Of a DNA stretch of 60,767 nt, positions 1 through 8,591 are shown piece by piece. The position numbers were made by a program, and so were the translations under genes. The stretch is taken from positions 1-60,767 of the forward strand of contig JADBXZ010000016.1 of assembly GCA_020403265.1 (NCBI GenBank). Direction: 5' to 3'. This stretch comes from Bacteroidota bacterium (GTDB taxonomy: Bacteria > Bacteroidota > Bacteroidia > B-17B0 > Aurantibacillaceae). Position 1 is the first letter of the stretch, and every line of letters begins with the position of its first letter. The notes under the pieces were generated by a model, which was not told where the DNA came from, made no database searches, and saw only the letters and a program-made list of their open reading frames with translations.

Positions 1-57
1 CACTTTTTAATCACTCTATTAATCCCCTCTTTCTCTCATTCCCTCAAAACGGGGGTG

Positions 58-90
58 CAAAATTAATAACTCTTTTCCTATTCTCCAAAT
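58..90 (-). promoter_or_regulatory. Leftward Bacteroidota-type promoter (proximal)
   Basis: On the minus strand 65-58 reads TAATTTTG, an exact match to the Bacteroidota -7 consensus TAnnTTTG. A TTG (88-86) lies 20 bases upstream as the -33 element. Transcription would start near position 52 and run off the left edge of the window. Confidence 0.5.
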
Positions 91-172
91 ATTTTTTAAT
101 ATTTTTTGAATTATTTTTATCAACCTTCCACAAATCCTTATCAATCAAACATCTTATGCAAAAAACGGGCCG

Positions 173-203
173 CAAATATACACCCTTTTTTATTATTACA
201 CAA
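173..203 (-). promoter_or_regulatory. Leftward Bacteroidota-type promoter (distal)
   Basis: On the minus strand 180-173 reads TATATTTG, an exact TAnnTTTG match, with TTG at 203-201 exactly 20 bases upstream. The spacing equals that of the proximal candidate, so the gene left of the window may have two tandem promoters. Confidence 0.45.
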
Positions 204-506
204 GTTTTTTGATGAAATTAATAAATTTTATTGAACTTAAATAGACTCAAACAGGCCAATTACCAACTAATTAACTGATGAATAGATTGTTGCGAAAATG
301 AATAAAATTCATTCCATTCTATAAAAAGAAATATCTATTCCTGAAAAGCATTGGAAATGGTGTAAAACAAAGGGGCTAAAACCTTAAATACATAACTGCA
401 CTAATATCATTTCACCTAAAAAACAAACTCCACTTCAAAGAACTGTGATATCAAGTAAATTAACATAATGCTACTAATTATAGCAATCAACTGCTATAAA
501 ATGATG

Positions 507-514
507 TAATTTTG
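507..514 (+). promoter_or_regulatory. -7 box for radical SAM gene, leaderless type
   Basis: TAATTTTG is an exact TAnnTTTG match and ends 5 bases before the ATG at 520. The predicted transcription start therefore falls on or next to the start codon. I see no -33 TTG at the usual distance. Confidence 0.55.
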
Positions 515-519
515 TATGT

Positions 520-1590
520 ATGATAGCAGCAAATACAACTTACTTTAAAGGCAGAGGCGCACAATTTAATCCTGCAAATGTTTATGTGAAACAGCAGTAT
601 ACGCAGGATTTTCCGGAGCTCATTGAAGAACCCTTACTGCAATCCATTAAAACACAAGTGTACTTTGCAGAGGCAAGAAACGTAGTCAATAAAATAAAAA
701 GTCCTGATTTACCTTTTGATTATTCTATCAATCCATATCAAGGTTGCGAGCATGGCTGCGTTTATTGTTATGCCCGAAACACTCATGAATACTGGGGTTA
801 CAGTGCAGGGATTGAATTCGAACAAAAAATAATTGTAAAACAAAACTGCATTGAACAACTGGAGAAAAAATTTAATTCGAAAAATTGGGAAGTGAAACCG
901 ATTATGCTATCTGGTAACACAGACTGCTACCAGCCGCTAGAACGTAAACACGAATTAACACGCGGTATTTTAAGTCTATGTTTGAAGTATAAACATCCGG
1001 TAAGCATTATTACAAAAAATGCTTTAATACTAAGGGATTTGGATATTTTAAAAAACTTAGCAAAATACAATTTAGTTCATGTTGCTATTTCCATTACCGG
1101 TCTTGATGAAGAAATCCGCTGGAAGATGGAACCAAGAAGCTCTACCTATAGCAGACGATTTGAGACCATTCAAAAATTAAGTGCAGAAGGTATACCTGTT
1201 AGTGTAATGATGGCGCCAATTATACCGGGCATTAATAATCATGAAATACCTGAAGTTATTGAGTTAGCTGCAAAAGCAGGTGCAAGAGATGCAGGCTACT
1301 CTATGGTTCGATTAAATGGTTCAGTTGGTCCTATATTTAAAGATTGGTTAAAGCAAAATTTTCCTGACAGAGCTACAAAAGTATGGAATCAAATATGCAG
1401 TACGCATGGCGGGAATGTGAACGATAGCAGATTTGGTGTTCGTATGCGTGGACAAGGTAATTTAGCAGAAAGTATTCAGCAATTATTCATACTATCTAAA
1501 ACCCGGTTTATGAGGGGAGTTAAAAAATTTGAATTCGATTTAACGCTCTTTAATCATAAGCCGGGGGATAGCCAATTGAGTTTATTTTAA
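520..1590 (+). CDS. PA0069-family radical SAM protein
   Basis: The 356-residue protein carries a radical SAM cysteine cluster, Cys76-x3-Cys80-x2-Cys83, in the context GCEHGCVYCYAR. This would bind a 4Fe-4S cluster and cleave S-adenosylmethionine. The sequence around it (PYQGCEHGC, then HEYWGYSAG) fits the PA0069/Rv2578c group, which is distantly related to spore photoproduct lyase and whose substrate is not known to me. Length is normal for the group. The ATG at 520 is supported by the -7 box five bases upstream, which leaves no room for a leader. The protein has no signal peptide and should be cytoplasmic. The gene stands alone, followed by a palindrome-rich gap, so the context does not suggest a partner. 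Confidence 0.88.
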   Translation: MIAANTTYFKGRGAQFNPANVYVKQQYTQDFPELIEEPLLQSIKTQVYFAEARNVVNKIKSPDLPFDYSINPYQGCEHGCVYCYARNTHEYWGYSAGIEFEQKIIVKQNCIEQLEKKFNSKNWEVKPIMLSGNTDCYQPLERKHELTRGILSLCLKYKHPVSIITKNALILRDLDILKNLAKYNLVHVAISITGLDEEIRWKMEPRSSTYSRRFETIQKLSAEGIPVSVMMAPIIPGINNHEIPEVIELAAKAGARDAGYSMVRLNGSVGPIFKDWLKQNFPDRATKVWNQICSTHGGNVNDSRFGVRMRGQGNLAESIQQLFILSKTRFMRGVKKFEFDLTLFNHKPGDSQLSLF

Positions 1591-1756
1591 TCCGAAGATT
1601 GTTGTTGGAATGTAAATCATTTAAGGATTATTAGTTCTTCGATATAAGCATCCAAGCTAAAAATTCGATGAATATTTATTTTTGAGCAATAAAATTTATT
1701 AAGCTCAAACAGACAATTGAAAGCATTCAACTTTCTGCGATATAATTGTTTGTAGG

Positions 1757-1787
1757 CGTTTCAAGCTTACAAGTATTGTAAGAAACG
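1757..1787. repeat. Bulged inverted repeat
   Basis: CTTACAA (1766-1772) pairs with TTGTAAG (1776-1782) across a 3-base loop. The stem is extended by CGTTT (1757-1761) pairing with AAACG (1783-1787), with four unpaired bases on the left side. It lies about 170 bases past the radical SAM stop codon and has no T-tract, so it is not an obvious terminator. Confidence 0.5.
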
Positions 1788-1807
1788 TTAACAAACACTA
1801 AATCGGA

Positions 1808-1891
1808 GCCTGTCCTGAACTTTGGTCAGGGATTACCCGCAATTAGACAGATAGTTCGTTAAAATAGTTGACTTCTACTGTATAATTGCGG
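1808..1891. repeat. Palindromic intergenic element
   Basis: CCTGA/TCAGG (1814-1818 and 1826-1830) forms a small hairpin. Next to it CCGCAATTA (1837-1845) is mirrored perfectly by TAATTGCGG (1883-1891), and the match continues imperfectly inward (GACAGATAG against CTACTGTA). The rest of 1591-1942 holds no reading frame that I can support, so this 350-base gap is mainly inverted repeats. Confidence 0.5.
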
Positions 1892-1942
1892 TTAAAAATA
1901 ACGTATTAATCAGAAACAAGAATTCGTTAAGTTAAGTATAGG

Positions 1943-1980
1943 CAAAAAAAGGCCCAATTCTTTTCAGAATCGGGCCTTAA
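1943..1980 (-). terminator. Intrinsic terminator of the 49-residue ORF
   Basis: On the minus strand AAGGCCC and GGGCCTT form a strong stem, extended through ATTCT/AGAAT with one mismatch, and are followed by seven T residues. It sits about 20 bases past the stop of the small minus-strand ORF at 1999-2148 and supports that ORF as a transcription unit. Confidence 0.8.
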
Positions 1981-1998
1981 TAGGATGGAGATAAATAC

Positions 1999-2148
1999 TT
2001 AAATAACCTCTACCGCTTCGGGGTATTTGGTCATCCATCTTTTTAAACTCTCCTTATTTCTAACAATGATGGTGGTTTTTTTATCTATTCTTAATTTGGT
2101 TAAGTAGGTTGTACCTTTTACTTCGGGTTTTCTAACTACAGCTTTCAT
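1999..2148 (-). CDS. Small basic protein of unknown function, 49 residues
   Basis: ATG at 2148 opens a 49-codon frame ending in TAA. The protein begins MKAVVRKPEV and ends KYPEAVEVI, is rich in Lys and Arg, and has no membrane segment. Three things support it as real: a strong Rho-independent terminator begins about 20 bases after the stop, the frame has ordinary Bacteroidota codon use, and a near-consensus -7 box (TTAATTTG, 2222-2215 on the minus strand) lies about 65 bases upstream. I do not recognise a family. Being short and basic, it could be a nucleic-acid-binding or ribosome-associated protein, but that is inference from composition only. Confidence 0.6.
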   Translation of the reverse strand: MKAVVRKPEVKGTTYLTKLRIDKKTTIIVRNKESLKRWMTKYPEAVEVI

Positions 2149-2290
2149 AATCGTCTTTTTAATTAGTTGTTATATTCTTCTATCTCACTGATCCTAGCCT
2201 TTAAATACATAACACAAATTAAAGGATTTTGTTGTTGTATAAAAGTTAATATTAGCTAATTAACTCTTTAACTTCATACTAAACAAGAAA

Positions 2291-2320
2291 ATAAAAAACT
2301 CCACCAATTTGGCGGAGTTT
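2291..2320 (-). terminator. Intrinsic terminator of rpmI-rplT
   Basis: On the minus strand AAACTCCGCC (2320-2311) pairs with GGTGGAGTTT (2305-2296), with one G-T pair and a 5-base loop, followed by a T-rich run. It lies 20 bases past the rplT stop. Confidence 0.8.
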
Positions 2321-2339
2321 ATAAATTATTTTGAGCCAA

Positions 2340-2684
2340 TTACTTTACTTGGTTAATAACGGCCTTAAATGCTTCAGGATGATTTAAAGCTAAGTCAGCT
2401 AATACTTTACGGTTTAATTTTAAACCTTTAGCATTTAATTTACCCATAAACTCGCTGTAGCTCATTCCTTCTGCTCTAACGCCTGCATTGATACGTTGTA
2501 TCCACAAACCGCGCATGGTACGCTTTTTGTTTTTACGATCGCGGTAAGCATAGGTTAAACCTTTCTCTAAGGTATTTTTGGCGATGGTCCAAACATTACC
2601 TCTTGCACCCCAATAACCTTTGGTTAAATTAAGGATTTTTTTTCTGCGTGCCCTGCTGGCAACATGATTGACTGAACGTGGCAT
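2340..2684 (-). CDS. rplT: 50S ribosomal protein L20
   Basis: The 114-residue protein begins [16 protein letters not shown] and has the long basic N-terminal tail and compact C-terminal domain of bacterial L20, which binds 23S rRNA early in large-subunit assembly. Length is normal. It follows rpmI by 137 bases in the same direction, as in most bacteria, and ends at a strong terminator. In many bacteria infC lies just upstream of rpmI. Here divergent aspS occupies that place, so the L35-L20 pair is detached from infC. A short hairpin at 2701-2716 lies just upstream of the start. Confidence 0.97.
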   Translation of the reverse strand: MPRSVNHVASRARRKKILNLTKGYWGARGNVWTIAKNTLEKGLTYAYRDRKNKKRTMRGLWIQRINAGVRAEGMSYSEFMGKLNAKGLKLNRKVLADLALNHPEAFKAVINQVK

Positions 2685-2700
2685 TTTTTAATTTTTTTAT

Positions 2701-2716
2701 TCACGCTTCCACGTGA
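2701..2716 (-). other. Small hairpin upstream of rplT
   Basis: TCACG and CGTGA are perfect complements across a 6-base loop. In the mRNA this hairpin sits 16 bases before the rplT start codon. L20 is known to bind its own leader mRNA in E. coli and B. subtilis. Whether this short hairpin has such a role cannot be told from the sequence. Confidence 0.3.
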
Positions 2717-2821
2717 TGTTTTTAAATGTTAGTGGCAATTTTACCTCAATTGCGCTTTTTTTACTAAAATTTTGGCTAATTAAAGCCGTTAATCGGTTAA
2801 TTTTAAAGAACTTACTTACTT

Positions 2822-3016
2822 TTAGATGGCTAACATGAATTTCACGTTTGGCGTATCTGAAGCAGACACTAAACCAGTTTTAGCTAAACCACGTTTGCGG
2901 TCTTTCTCTTTCTTGGTTAAGATGTGACGCTTGTAAGCATGCTTTCTTTTAATTTTACCGCTTCCAGTTAAAGCAAAACGCTTTTTAGCACTGGAATTCG
3001 TTTTCATTTTTGGCAT
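2822..3016 (-). CDS. rpmI: 50S ribosomal protein L35
   Basis: The 64-residue, very basic protein begins [14 protein letters not shown] and contains the [11 protein letters not shown] segment typical of L35. Length is normal. It is the first gene of the rpmI-rplT unit. Its promoter (-7 box TACATTTG at 3044-3037, -33 TTG at 3066-3064) lies 20 bases upstream of the ATG, back to back with that of aspS. Confidence 0.97.
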   Translation of the reverse strand: MPKMKTNSSAKKRFALTGSGKIKRKHAYKRHILTKKEKDRKRGLAKTGLVSASDTPNVKFMLAI

Positions 3017-3036
3017 CTTATTTTTTTTAAGGATGG

Positions 3037-3066
3037 CAAATGTAAGAAATTATTTTCAAACACCAA
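3037..3066 (-). promoter_or_regulatory. Promoter of rpmI-rplT
   Basis: TACATTTG on the minus strand is an exact TAnnTTTG box, with TTG 19 bases upstream. The predicted leader is about 14 bases. Confidence 0.6.
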
Positions 3067-3123
3067 AAAAATATTAACTAAACTAAAAATCGGGTTCATA
3101 GCCAAACAACACTTCAAAAATAT

Positions 3124-3131
3124 TACCTTTG
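3124..3131 (+). promoter_or_regulatory. -7 box of aspS
   Basis: TACCTTTG exactly matches TAnnTTTG and ends 19 bases before the aspS ATG. I see no convincing -33 element. Confidence 0.55.
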
Positions 3132-3150
3132 GCACCCTAAATTAATAATT

Positions 3151-4920
3151 ATGTTGCGTTCACATACCTGCGGAGAATTAAGATTAAGCCATCAAAACCA
3201 AACCGTTACCTTGTGCGGTTGGGTACAAAAAACACGAAATTTAGGTGGCATGACCTTCATTGATTTACGCGACCGCTATGGTATTACTCAATTGGCTTTT
3301 AATTTAGATTGGAATGAAGAGCTTTGCCAAAAAGCAAGGAATGCAGGACGTGAGTTTGTGCTAAAGGTTACCGGTGTAGTAATAGAGCGCGAGAGCAAGA
3401 ATACAGTTAATCCAACGGGTGAAATTGAAATTAAAGTTGAATCGCTAAGCATTTTGAATGCTGCAGCAACCCCGCCTTTTACGATAGAAGATGAAACAGA
3501 TGGCGGAGATGAATTAAGGATGAAATACAGATACCTTGATTTAAGAAGAACGATTGTTCGAAAAAACCTGGAACTAAGACACCGTTTGGCAATTGAAACC
3601 AGAAATTATTTGGATCAACTTCAATTTTTAGAAGTAGAAACACCGGTTTTAATTAAATCAACACCCGAAGGTGCTCGTGATTTTGTGGTTCCAAGCAGAA
3701 TGAATCAAGGTCAGTTTTACGCCTTACCACAAAGCCCGCAAACATTTAAACAATTACTAATGGTTAGTGGATTTGATCGTTACTACCAAATTGTTAAATG
3801 CTTCAGAGATGAGGATTTAAGAGCTGACCGCCAGCCCGAATTTACACAAATTGATTGCGAAATGAGTTTTGTAGAACAGGAAGATATACTTCAAACTTTT
3901 GAAGGACTTACGCGTCATTTATTTAAAACAGTAAAAGGAATTGAAATACCTGAATTACCAAGAATAACTTATGCTGAAGCCATGGAGTTTTATGGTAACG
4001 ACAAACCTGATACCCGCTTTGAAATGAAATTGGTTAACCTTAAATCAGTGATAGGCGGGAAAAATTTTAAAGTATTTGATGATGCTGAACTCGTAGTTGC
4101 CATTTGTGCAAAAGGAGCAGCAGAGTACACCCGTAAACAGTTAGATGAATTAACTGAATGGGTTAAACGCCCACAAATAGGTGCAACTGGATTAGTATAT
4201 GCCCGTGTGAATGCAGACGGAACAATTAAAAGTAGTGTAGATAAATTTTATTCCGAAGAAGACTTGAAAAAATGGACCGCTTTGTGCAACGCACAAGCCG
4301 GTGATTTGATATTGGTTTTAGCAGGTCAGGAAGAAAAAACAAGAAAAGCCATGAGTGAGTTGCGTCTTGAAATGGGTAATCGACTTGGTTTAAGAGATAA
4401 AAACAAATTTTCTTGCTTGTGGGTAGTAGACTTCCCTTTGCTGGAATGGAATGAAGGCGATCCTAATCTTCCTGAAAGTTTAAGAGGAAGATGGGTGGCT
4501 AAACATCATCCGTTTACATCTCCAAAACCTGAAGATATTGAATTATTAAAAACAAATCCAGGAGCAGTTCGAGCTAATGCTTACGACATTGTAATTAATG
4601 GCGTTGAAGTTGGCGGCGGAAGTATCCGAATATTTAATAAAGATTTACAAGCCCTAATGTTTGAAACACTTGGCTTTACTAAAGAAGAAGCACAACATCA
4701 ATTTGGATTTTTAATGAATGCTTTTGAGTATGGTGCTCCTCCACATGGTGGCATTGCGTTTGGATTTGACAGGCTTTGCAGTTTATTTGGCGGCGCTGAA
4801 AGTATCAGAGATTTTATTGCTTTCCCTAAAAATAATAGTGGAAAAGACGTTATGATTGATGCGCCTAGCACAATTAGTAAGGAGCAACTGGATGAACTTT
4901 ATATTTCCTTAAAAAATTAA
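3151..4920 (+). CDS. aspS: Aspartyl-tRNA synthetase
   Basis: The 589-residue protein is a full-length bacterial AspRS, which charges tRNA-Asp. An N-terminal OB-fold anticodon domain (about 1-105, starting [12 protein letters not shown]) precedes the class II catalytic core. Motif 2 is visible as [14 protein letters not shown] near residues 219-232, and motif 3 as GIAFGFDRL near 534-542. The bacterial insertion domain occupies roughly residues 300-420 between them. The start is fixed by the family's conserved N-terminus. It is transcribed alone, divergent from rpmI-rplT. I cannot tell from sequence alone whether the enzyme also charges tRNA-Asn. Confidence 0.97.
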   Translation: MLRSHTCGELRLSHQNQTVTLCGWVQKTRNLGGMTFIDLRDRYGITQLAFNLDWNEELCQKARNAGREFVLKVTGVVIERESKNTVNPTGEIEIKVESLSILNAAATPPFTIEDETDGGDELRMKYRYLDLRRTIVRKNLELRHRLAIETRNYLDQLQFLEVETPVLIKSTPEGARDFVVPSRMNQGQFYALPQSPQTFKQLLMVSGFDRYYQIVKCFRDEDLRADRQPEFTQIDCEMSFVEQEDILQTFEGLTRHLFKTVKGIEIPELPRITYAEAMEFYGNDKPDTRFEMKLVNLKSVIGGKNFKVFDDAELVVAICAKGAAEYTRKQLDELTEWVKRPQIGATGLVYARVNADGTIKSSVDKFYSEEDLKKWTALCNAQAGDLILVLAGQEEKTRKAMSELRLEMGNRLGLRDKNKFSCLWVVDFPLLEWNEGDPNLPESLRGRWVAKHHPFTSPKPEDIELLKTNPGAVRANAYDIVINGVEVGGGSIRIFNKDLQALMFETLGFTKEEAQHQFGFLMNAFEYGAPPHGGIAFGFDRLCSLFGGAESIRDFIAFPKNNSGKDVMIDAPSTISKEQLDELYISLKN

Positions 4921-4957
4921 ATTAAAAACAATACGGAGCAAATTGTTAACAACATGC

Positions 4958-4987
4958 TTGCTTTTTAAATCGATTTAGCTAAATTTA
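4958..4987 (+). promoter_or_regulatory. Promoter of the PNGase F-like gene
   Basis: TTG (4958-4960) and TAAATTTA (4980-4987, seven of eight match to TAnnTTTG) are separated by 19 bases and end 24 bases before the ATG at 5012. Confidence 0.5.
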
Positions 4988-5011
4988 CATCAACAATTAA
5001 ATATTCCAAAC

Positions 5012-8000
5012 ATGAAAAAGATATTTTACGCTTACTTGCTTGTCATCACATACCTGGCTCAAGGTCAAACAAACATTGGCGATACTATTAAAATTAAAGC
5101 CTTCAAATACGGCAGTGCAACACGAGACACCTTAATTAATTTCCCTAATGGAACCCAAACGTTTGAGAAAATAATTATGAAGTACAACATGCGTTGTAAA
5201 AACGGCTTAGTATCCACACAATCTGCTCCTAACTTAGGCTGCGGTGAATGGGATTATTCGTGTAACACCTTTATTGTAGATTCAACTAAAATTGAATTAA
5301 ACCCGCGTACACAGCCAAATCCAATCATTACCAATTTTACAGGGACTGTTTTTCCTTATGTTAATTACCCATTAGCTGATTATTTTGACTTTGCTCAGAT
5401 TAGCACCAGCTTAACATCCGTAACCAGCGAAACACTTTATCCAACATCGGTTGGAACGGCTACTAATAACACTCTTTTAAAAGCAAATGAAAAATCAGGG
5501 CGAAGCCAAATTCTTGTGACAGCATCAGAACTTAGTAGTGCAGGACTTACTGCCGGGCCAATTAATGGTTTCTTTTTAAACGTTGCCAATGGTGGCGGAA
5601 CTACTAACTTTTTTAAAGTAAAAATGCGTTTGATTTCACCAAGTATAACACAATTAAGCTCCACTACTCCAACAACCAATAGTTTTATACAGGTATTTAA
5701 TAATAATTACACGTTTGTGAATGGAACAAACAGAATTTTATTTAATACACCATTTGTATGGGATGGCACAAGCAATATTGTTGTTGATTTATCTTTCACG
5801 AATACACAGCCCTCGTCAATTGTTGTTTTAAATGGAATTAATACAATAAGTACAACCTTATTATTCACTAATAATAATTTTGGAATTGACTTATCCAATA
5901 ACGGTCATGTTACTATTAATCCGAGCAATTTAAGCAGCATCAACAATGAAATAACTGTAAGTCTTTGGGCATTTGGTTCTGCAACATTATTGCCTGCTAA
6001 CACTACCGTTTTATACGGTTGGTCAACTAATCCTGCACAACGTCAGCTAAACATCCATTTTCCGTGGAGTGACAACAATGTTTATTTTGATGCAGGATAC
6101 ACCTCCGGCAATTTTGATCGTATCAACAAAGCTGCCTTAACCTCTGAAACAGAAGGGCAATGGAGCCACTGGGCATTTACAAAAAATGCTACCACCGGAT
6201 CTATGAAGATTTATTTGAATGGCGTATTGTGGCACTCGGGCACCGGTAAAACAAAACCACTTGCCTTATTAAATTTGATTCTCGGAAAAAATAGCTCACT
6301 TAATGAGAATTACAAAGGGATTGTAAACGAATTAACCATTTGGGATAAAGAACTGGCAGCTACTGAAATTCAAACATACATGAATAAAGCCATTCCGGCT
6401 TCACACCCTAACTATGCTAATTTAGTTGCGTATTACAAAATTAATGAAGGCAACGGCTTAACAATTAACGACTCTAAATTTCCTGTAAATTCTTTAGGCA
6501 GTAATTTTAGTTGGACCTACGAAAGAGGTGATCAGTTAACCAGAAACTTTACAGAATCTACTTTCAAACCAAATATTAATTTTTTCAAAGGTACTTATGT
6601 TACATCCACAAGTACAATAACAGTTAGAGACTCTGTGGTTCGTGCACCAAATGTTGTTACCAGCTACTCAATAACCAATAATTCAACCGTTGTTCCAATG
6701 AGCCATGATGCCGTTGTATTAACAGGCACAACATATTCTTATCAAGCCAATACTAAAAATGTATATGATGGAGACAACAATAATGCTCTAACAAGTACTA
6801 TTACAGTTGTACCAAACGGAACGTTAGTTATCGCTAATTTACCTTATTTTGAACGCTTTCCATATTATAACGAAATCATGTCGTTTGTTACGCCTTACGG
6901 CAAAGGATTAAATCTAGGCATTGACGGTAAAACCTGGTTTTATGATGTAACTGATTTTACTCCGATTTTAAAAGGTCCTAAAAGAATGTTAATGGCTATG
7001 GGCGGAGAATATCAAGAACAAATGGATATTGATTTTTATTTTATAATTGGTACACCTCCTCGAAACGTACTTCAATTTAATCAGTTATGGCAAGGCGCTG
7101 CCAGGCAGAGTGATGCCTCCGTTGGAAGCATTAACAATGGAACTCGCTTTGGTGCAGTTAACGTGCCATTATTAACAAACGGTCAATCGTTTAAAGTTCG
7201 ATCAACAATTACCGGACACGGCGCACAAGGCGAATTTCATCAAAATGGAGGTAACATGACTCATTTATTTAATGTGAATGGCGGCCCAACTGAATTTAGT
7301 TGGAATGTTACACAAGACTGCTCTACAAACCCGATCATAGCCCAAGGTGGAACATGGATATACGATAGACAAGGCTGGTGCCCGGGCGAAGCAAGTTTAT
7401 TGAAGCAACACAATATTACGCCTTTTGTTTCACCAGGCACAACTGTTACATTGGATTACGACGTTTCTAATCCTCCAAACCCGAGTGGTGATTATAGATA
7501 CATTGCAGCACATCAATTAATAACATATGGTGGTGCCAACCACAATCTTGATGCATCAATAATTGATGTTTTACAACCAAGTAATAAAGTTTTGTATTCA
7601 CGTACTAACCCAATGTGCAGCAATCCGAAAATTTTAGTTCAAAATACAGGTTCAACAACAGCAACTAGTATTGCAATTGACTATTGGTTAAACAGCAGCT
7701 CCGCTAAACAAACCTATACCTGGACTGGTAACCTTGCCTTTATGGATACAGTCACAATTTATTTACCTTTTGGTACGTTATGGCAAAATGGTATGTTAAC
7801 GACGGGAAATGTATTTAATGCAGAAATTAAAACAGTAAATGGAGTTGTTGACAATTATGCTTATAACAACAAATATGTTTCTGCATTTACAAAACCAGAC
7901 ATTTTACCTGATAATTTTTACATTGAAATTAAAACCAATAATAATTATACCATGAATGATTACAAACTTTATGACGACTTTGGCAGTTTGGTTGGAGCAA

Positions 8001-8488
8001 GCAGCTTTACTGCCAATAACACAATTTATACAGACTATTATACAGTAACAGGTTGTTATAGACTGGTGATTAATGATTACGGAAAAGACGGACTTTCATG
8101 GTGGGCCAATACAGCTCAAGGTTCCGGTTACGCCAGAATTAGAGATGGTGTTACCAATGGTGTATTAAAATCATTTAATTCTGATTTTGGATCTTTTATT
8201 GAATACAGCTTTACAGCCAGTAGTTCAACTTCTTTGAAAGAACAAGAATCAAAAATTAATTTTTATGTTGCGCCTAATCCTGCAAACGATAAATTTCACA
8301 TCACAGGATTAAGAACAGACAATGTGAAAATAGTTGTAACAGATGTTTTAGGTAAACGCATAACCGAATTTACTAACGGATCAAATGATGAAGTTGAATT
8401 AGACGTTAGCCAATATGTAAAAGGCGTATACTTTATCAATGTGAATTATGAAGGAAAAAGTAGCACCAAGAAAGTTGTTGTTAATTAG
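5012..8488 (+). CDS. Secreted PNGase F-like protein with LamG insert and T9SS sorting domain
   Basis: The 1158-residue protein has a signal peptide (about 1-18) and three recognisable parts. Residues 50-90 carry GCGEWDYSC, like the N-terminal active-site segment of Flavobacterium-type peptide-N-glycosidase F. Residues about 290-460 form a LamG/concanavalin-like domain. Residues about 600-840 resemble the rest of the PNGase F fold, including DRQGWCPGEA near 785-795 and a GHGAQGEF segment near 735-742. The last 80 residues (NFYVAPNPANDKF, then VKGVYFINV) are a type A T9SS sorting domain, so the protein should cross the outer membrane and be anchored or released. PNGase F removes N-glycans from glycoproteins. 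Asp81 and the Glu near 741 sit where the catalytic Asp and a Glu lie in the known enzyme, so activity is plausible but not shown. The gene is monocistronic and ends at a strong terminator. Confidence 0.8.
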   Translation: MKKIFYAYLLVITYLAQGQTNIGDTIKIKAFKYGSATRDTLINFPNGTQTFEKIIMKYNMRCKNGLVSTQSAPNLGCGEWDYSCNTFIVDSTKIELNPRTQPNPIITNFTGTVFPYVNYPLADYFDFAQISTSLTSVTSETLYPTSVGTATNNTLLKANEKSGRSQILVTASELSSAGLTAGPINGFFLNVANGGGTTNFFKVKMRLISPSITQLSSTTPTTNSFIQVFNNNYTFVNGTNRILFNTPFVWDGTSNIVVDLSFTNTQPSSIVVLNGINTISTTLLFTNNNFGIDLSNNGHVTINPSNLSSINNEITVSLWAFGSATLLPANTTVLYGWSTNPAQRQLNIHFPWSDNNVYFDAGYTSGNFDRINKAALTSETEGQWSHWAFTKNATTGSMKIYLNGVLWHSGTGKTKPLALLNLILGKNSSLNENYKGIVNELTIWDKELAATEIQTYMNKAIPASHPNYANLVAYYKINEGNGLTINDSKFPVNSLGSNFSWTYERGDQLTRNFTESTFKPNINFFKGTYVTSTSTITVRDSVVRAPNVVTSYSITNNSTVVPMSHDAVVLTGTTYSYQANTKNVYDGDNNNALTSTITVVPNGTLVIANLPYFERFPYYNEIMSFVTPYGKGLNLGIDGKTWFYDVTDFTPILKGPKRMLMAMGGEYQEQMDIDFYFIIGTPPRNVLQFNQLWQGAARQSDASVGSINNGTRFGAVNVPLLTNGQSFKVRSTITGHGAQGEFHQNGGNMTHLFNVNGGPTEFSWNVTQDCSTNPIIAQGGTWIYDRQGWCPGEASLLKQHNITPFVSPGTTVTLDYDVSNPPNPSGDYRYIAAHQLITYGGANHNLDASIIDVLQPSNKVLYSRTNPMCSNPKILVQNTGSTTATSIAIDYWLNSSSAKQTYTWTGNLAFMDTVTIYLPFGTLWQNGMLTTGNVFNAEIKTVNGVVDNYAYNNKYVSAFTKPDILPDNFYIEIKTNNNYTMNDYKLYDDFGSLVGASSFTANNTIYTDYYTVTGCYRLVINDYGKDGLSWWANTAQGSGYARIRDGVTNGVLKSFNSDFGSFIEYSFTASSSTSLKEQESKINFYVAPNPANDKFHITGLRTDNVKIVVTDVLGKRITEFTNGSNDEVELDVSQYVKGVYFINVNYEGKSSTKKVVVN

Positions 8489-8510
8489 TTTACTGCAAAT
8501 AAAATAAAAC

Positions 8511-8540
8511 AAAAAACCTCAGTGAATACTGAGGTTTTTT
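8511..8540. terminator. Bidirectional terminator
   Basis: A perfect 13-bp stem (AAAAAACCTCAGT and its complement) encloses a 4-base loop. With A- and T-tracts on both sides it can terminate both the PNGase F-like gene (plus) and htpG (minus). Confidence 0.88.
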
Positions 8541-8591
8541 GTTTTTGTAACTATTGAATAATAGTTCTTTCTTACAATCCTTTTGAGTCTG

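Larger units (their letters stand above)
1..506. other. Gene-free AT-rich region at left edge
   Basis: I see no convincing reading frame on either strand in these 500 bases. The stretch holds two leftward promoter candidates (58-90 and 173-203), which suggests that it is the upstream region of a minus-strand gene starting beyond the left edge. The remainder is AT-rich sequence without clear hairpins. Confidence 0.6.
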
